Source: Haloterrigena alkaliphila (lineage in GTDB: Archaea; Halobacteriota; Halobacteria; Halobacteriales; Natrialbaceae). Taken from it: DNA of 64,000 bases. Positions 61,866 through 64,000 of the stretch are shown here, piece after piece. The notes under the pieces are model-generated. The model was not told the origin of the DNA. It did no database searches and worked only from the letters and a program-made list of their open reading frames with translations. The DNA lies in the NCBI RefSeq assembly GCF_017352155.2, contig NZ_CP071462.1:1488001-1552000 (forward strand), given 5' to 3'. Position numbers and translations under genes: made by a program. Positions within the stretch are counted from its first letter, which is position 1. Every line of letters begins with the position of its first letter.

Positions 61866-62231
61866 AACCGAACTTTTTTGGCCGGGTCCTCGCTCACTCC
61901 GTTCGCTCGAACCCGGCCAAAAAACTTCGATGAAAAAAGGCCGAGCGCGTCGCTTCTCGAGGGCTTCGCTTTGCTCAGCCCTCGCTACGCTCGCGCTCGG
62001 TACTACTGCTTGCAGCGGAGGAGTCACCGTTAGCATCCGCGAGCGACCAACGGGAGCGAGCGGGCCAACGACTGATGTGAGCGAGCAGCGCGAGCGAACG
62101 GAGGGAGGAGTGCTGTTATACTAAATTTTGCCGAGGGTATGGCGAAGCCGCGCCCGTGGTTCGAAAGGCGCTTCGCGCCTTTCGTCATCACGAGAGAGCT
62201 TCGCTTTCTCGAACGACAGAGCAAAATTTAG
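61866..62231 (-). repeat. Family II non-coding repeat copy b with nested inverted repeats
   Basis: TTTTTTGGCCGGGT (61874-61887) pairs with ACCCGGCCAAAAAA (61911-61924), a perfect 14-bp hairpin just after the DUF5789-like gene. Further inside are CCGAGCGCG/CGCGCTCGG pairs. CTAAATTTTGC (62121-62131) pairs with GCAAAATTTAG (62221-62231) and encloses CGAAAGGCGC-TTC-GCGCCTTTCG (62162-62184) and CGAGAGAGC-TTC-GCTTTCTCG. The 19-mer shared with 33086-33104 lies at 62100-62118 in reverse orientation. No ORF is credible. Confidence 0.75.
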
Positions 62232-63292
62232 TTGAAGTTGTCGATGACCGGGATCCCGACCGTCTCGAAGTCGGTCATGGCCTCGAGTTTGTCGCTGACG
62301 TCCTCGAGGCCGATCGTCTCGGAGACCACTTTTTCGGGCTCGAGTTTGCCCGTCGCGACCATCCGGAAGATCTCGTCGTAGCGGGTCGGCGGCATCCCCA
62401 GCGAGCCGATGAACTCGATCTCCTGCATGACCATCGCGTCGGACGGGAGGGGGATGATCCCCTGTTCCTCCTGAGTCGTGAGGCCGACCTGGATGTGCTG
62501 GCCGCGGGCGTCGAGACTCGAGACGGAGTTCTGACTGGTCGTCGCGATGCCCAGCGCGTCCATCGAGACGTTCGCGCCGCCGTCGGTGATTCCCTGCACC
62601 TCGCCGGGGACGTCGTCGACGTCCGCCGCGTTGACGGTCTCGACCGCGCCGAGGGACTCGGCCTTCTCGAGTTTTTCGTCCTTGAGGTCGACCGCGACGA
62701 CGTTCGCGCCGAGCGCGTCGGCGATGTGGACCGCCGAGAGGCCGACCCCGCCGCAGCCGTGGACCGACACCCAGTCGCCGGCGTCGACGTCGGCGCGGTG
62801 GGCCAGCGCGTGGAACGAGGTCATGAACCGACAGCCCAGTCCGGCCATGTCGACCGACGAGACGCCGTCCGGGAGCGTCACGAGGTTGTGGTCGGCGACG
62901 GGGACGTGGACCTGCTCGGCGAACGCGCCCTGGGCCTGCTCGATGAACCCCAGCGGCATCACGTTCTCGCAGATATTGGAGCGGCCCCGCTGACACCGCG
63001 GACAGGACCCGTCGCCGAGGTTGAAGGGAACGGCGACGTGATCGCCCTCCGCGACCCCTTCCACCTCGTCGCCGACGGCCGCGACGCGGCCGGCGGGTTC
63101 GTGGCCGAGGATCTGCCCGGGTTGGGTTTCGAGGCCGAGCCATCCCCAGTCGCCCTGCCAGCCGTGCCAGTCGCTCCGGCAGACGCCGCAGGCTTCCAGT
63201 TCGACGACGGCTCCGTCCGGCGCCGGCTCCGGCGCGTCGACGTCTTCGATCGATAGCGGTTCGCCGTGCTCCTCGAGGACTGCTGCACGCAT
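62228..63292 (-). CDS. Zinc-dependent medium-chain alcohol dehydrogenase
   Basis: A 354-residue NAD(P)-dependent MDR enzyme. Catalytic-zinc segment ACGVCRSDWHGW (about 35-46) and GHEPAGRV (about 63-70); a structural-zinc-like loop with CPRCQRGRSNIC; Rossmann motif HGCGGVGLSAVHIADALG (about 168-185). Substrate specificity is not readable. The C-terminus ends inside the inverted repeat arm shared with family II, so its last codons overlap the element. The start is ATG 63292. Confidence 0.9.
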   Translation of the reverse strand: MRAAVLEEHGEPLSIEDVDAPEPAPDGAVVELEACGVCRSDWHGWQGDWGWLGLETQPGQILGHEPAGRVAAVGDEVEGVAEGDHVAVPFNLGDGSCPRCQRGRSNICENVMPLGFIEQAQGAFAEQVHVPVADHNLVTLPDGVSSVDMAGLGCRFMTSFHALAHRADVDAGDWVSVHGCGGVGLSAVHIADALGANVVAVDLKDEKLEKAESLGAVETVNAADVDDVPGEVQGITDGGANVSMDALGIATTSQNSVSSLDARGQHIQVGLTTQEEQGIIPLPSDAMVMQEIEFIGSLGMPPTRYDEIFRMVATGKLEPEKVVSETIGLEDVSDKLEAMTDFETVGIPVIDNFN

Positions 63293-63418
63293 AGAGTGTG
63301 TATCGCTATCATATCACAAATACCTGTCCGAAACGTCACCGAACCTGAGAGTTATTCCTCGAGGAGCGGTGAGAACGGCTCTGCGAACGGTCGCGGGAGC
63401 CGGCGGAGCGCCGGGCGG

Positions 63419-64000
63419 TCAGTTCAGCAGGTCGATCGCACCCGCCAGATCGAGCGGCACCGACCCCTTGGTGTAGCCCTCGACGTGGCCGTTCGGTCTG
63501 ACGCGGTAGACGACGGCGGGTCGGTGGCGCACGTCCGGTTGTTCGGCCCGAACGGCGTTCCAGGCCTCGTCGCGGAAACTCGAGCAGTCGACGAAGAGGA
63601 CGGCGCCGCCGCCGTGTTCCGCGAGTTGGCCGCTGGTCTTGGTCTCGACGGTGTCGCGGACGGCGGCGACGGGGCCGGCCGCCACGCGGTTGTTCGGGGG
63701 CTGGGGCCGGGTAACTTCGACGAGGACGTTGGTGCGTTCGTCCTCGGCGCGAAAGTCCAGCGAGTGGCCCGTCGTGACCTCGATTTCGGGCTCGACGTCG
63801 TAACCGGCGTCGGTGAGGATCTTCGCCGCGATGAACTCGGCCATCGCGGCGCTCATGCGGACTCGGTCGACGTGGTCGCTGGTGCCGAGTTTCCCCGACA
63901 TGACGTGTCGGTACTCGTCCAAGACGCCGGTGCCGAGAAAGTCCTCGAAGAAGCGGGTCGCTTCCCGGCGGCCGGCGTCGGGGAAGCCGGCGGCGTGCTC
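63419..64000 (-). CDS. DUF5784 family protein (5' end outside window)
   Basis: The frame is open to the last base (EHAAGFPDAGRREATRFF and onward), so the N-terminal part is missing; 193 residues are visible. The C-terminal domain contains GYDVEPEIEVTTGHSLDFRA, then VLVEVTRPQPP, which look like a nuclease-like D-x(n)-E-x-T core resembling PD-(D/E)XK folds. Haloarchaeal DUF5784 proteins have this composition and length. The biochemical role is unknown; the nuclease idea is inference. Confidence 0.8.
   Translation of the reverse strand, partial: EHAAGFPDAGRREATRFFEDFLGTGVLDEYRHVMSGKLGTSDHVDRVRMSAAMAEFIAAKILTDAGYDVEPEIEVTTGHSLDFRAEDERTNVLVEVTRPQPPNNRVAAGPVAAVRDTVETKTSGQLAEHGGGAVLFVDCSSFRDEAWNAVRAEQPDVRHRPAVVYRVRPNGHVEGYTKGSVPLDLAGAIDLLN

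Overview
The window is chromosomal DNA of a halophilic archaeon, probably in or near the Natrialbaceae. The evidence is GC-rich, strongly acidic predicted proteins and archaeal replication genes (PCNA sliding clamp, primase large subunit PriL, Holliday junction resolvase Hjc). Haloarchaeal hallmarks are also present: a bacterio-opsin-activator type regulator with a C-terminal HTH, two HalOD1 output-domain proteins, an Lrp/AsnC-TRASH copper regulator, the double-length TatC, and gamma-glutamylcysteine ligase. I found no rRNA, tRNA or CRISPR array. The family-level placement is inference.

Layout. 0-10 kb is a metal-transport block: a 5'-truncated CopB-type ATPase, a MEDS/GAF histidine kinase, then copper chaperone (copZ), AsnC-TRASH regulator and CopA ATPase, with an identical 12-bp element upstream of the regulator and of copA. 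A SpoIIM-family membrane protein follows. 10.0-12.3 kb is an AT-rich island of small orphan genes between two 52-bp imperfect direct repeats. 12.3-21 kb holds S-adenosylhomocysteine/methylthioadenosine metabolism (deaminase, AhcY), a secreted protein, two sensor/regulator genes truncated head-to-head, a CPBP protease and hjc. 21-28 kb holds small zinc and HalOD1 proteins, a SWIM-finger protein, priL, a hydrolase and pcn. 28-33 kb holds a sugar-nucleotide/surface-polysaccharide pair (wecB, DUF354), a PIN/RHH toxin-antitoxin pair and rlmE. 33-37 kb has the divergent Tat translocase genes tatCt and tatCo. 37-43 kb is the nitrate assimilation cluster (nasA, narK-like transporter, ferredoxin-nitrite reductase). 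44-58 kb has larE, gshA, a quinol-dependent NO reductase, two haem synthesis genes (hemL, hemB) and an ammonium transporter fused to a PII domain. 58-64 kb has L-asparaginase, a TrmB regulator, a zinc-containing 7Fe ferredoxin, a PHP phosphoesterase, a zinc alcohol dehydrogenase and a partial DUF5784 gene.

How the parts work together. nasA, the nitrite reductase gene and amt-glnK form a dispersed nitrogen regulon. All three carry a related TAAACG-N5 inverted element. In the nitrite reductase and amt promoters the element runs into an identical TTATATG TATA box. Each gene also has a short upstream ORF (22-28 codons) that overlaps its start codon. Siroheme/haem supply (hemL, hemB) and NO reductase sit among them.

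Most unusual are the intergenic repeats. Two families of non-coding elements with conserved ends and variable palindrome-rich cores occur twice each (8.6/22.1 kb and 33.0/62.1 kb). One copy is an array of nine consecutive hairpins, eight of them with 8-9 bp stems and 3-nt loops; the stem sequences differ but the architecture is the same.
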